A stretch of DNA of 40,464 bases from Nocardia neocaledoniensis (GTDB taxonomy: Bacteria; Actinomycetota; Actinomycetes; Mycobacteriales; Mycobacteriaceae). Positions 40,361 through 40,464 of the stretch are shown piece after piece (within the stretch, counting starts at the first letter, position 1; each line of letters starts with the position of its first letter). The stretch spans positions 1 through 40,464 of the forward strand of contig NZ_JARWOJ010000067.1 of assembly GCF_029868625.1 (NCBI RefSeq), read 5' to 3'. The notes under the pieces are model-generated. The model did not search any database and was not told where the DNA came from. It was given only the letters and a program-made list of their open reading frames with translations. Both the position numbers and the translations under genes were made by a program.

Positions 40361-40464
40361 GGGGGAACCGGGGTGCCCGCCCCCCCGGTGCCCGGCACGC
40401 TCTCGACCAGAATGGCCGCGATGGTCTGCGGACCCTCCGCCTGCACGACCCGCTCCAGGTGCCG
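40360..40464 (-). pseudogene. Fragment of class III PLP-dependent aminotransferase
   Basis: Read leftward from the window end, 35 codons give RHLERVVQAEGPQTIAAILVESVPGT, then GGAGTPVPP. This matches the region before the PLP-binding core of class III aminotransferases (usual form AAILLESVPGTAGILVPPPGY). The two extra Gly codons fall in a G7 run and look like inserted bases. Homology stops at 40360, exactly where the operon sequence from the left ends. Two genes meeting head-on with no stop codons indicate a false join. The substrate class is not determinable. Confidence 0.55.

Overview
The window is high-GC DNA from a mycolic-acid actinomycete, most likely Nocardia or a close relative (Mycobacteriales/Corynebacteriales). 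The main evidence is the block mmpL3 - NYN-domain protein - trmB - two dynamin-like proteins - pckG. This is the gene order I recall from Mycobacterium tuberculosis Rv0206c-Rv0211, including the divergence between trmB and the dynamin-like pair. Pairs resembling SigL/RslA and MacRS, a Ddn-like deazaflavin oxidoreductase and frequent GTG and apparently leaderless starts fit the same group.

Layout. 1-620: a broken ALDH7-type dehydrogenase fragment, a poly-G/poly-C tract and about 385 bp with no gene; this looks like a damaged contig end. 620-2441: a GlxA-type AraC regulator divergent from an HD-domain protein. 2495-7136 (minus): pckG and two dynamin-like proteins. 7303-13652 (plus): trmB, NYN protein and MmpL3 with an exceptionally long disordered tail. 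13750-19885 (minus): one co-directional block of AI-2E-type permease, MacS/MacR-like two-component system, DUF1707 protein and DUF2339 membrane protein. 19925-22565 (plus): class III nucleotide cyclase and an LPG-synthase-type flippase-like membrane protein. 22562-24691 (minus): DUF3054 protein and a penicillin-binding-protein homologue that has lost its catalytic motifs. 24692-25081: a gene-free gap holding a tRNA-like fold. 25082-26113: an actinobacterial hypothetical and aroQ. 26110-26556: a Ddn-like oxidoreductase behind a twin-operator promoter. 26736-28724: an ABC-2 exporter with a small XRE regulator. 28771-33138: imine reductase with a divergent HxlR regulator, glycerate kinase, small GNAT protein, PlsC-type acyltransferase and AlgH/UPF0301 protein. 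33208-34412: sigL/rslA.

The right end (34465-40349) is the most accessory-looking part. A DrrA/DrrB-type exporter and an EXLDI-family ribbon-helix-helix protein are transcribed leftward. A tightly coupled operon of ThDP-dependent enzyme, SRPBCC protein and KAS III-like enzyme runs rightward. The 150-bp divergent control region carries direct repeats inside an apparently leaderless promoter and a separate perfect palindrome. I read this as the edge of a small, possibly undescribed biosynthetic locus with its own exporter. The operon is cut at the window end, where the sequence becomes chimeric with a class III aminotransferase fragment on the opposite strand. No rRNA, intact tRNA, CRISPR array, transposase or phage gene was seen.
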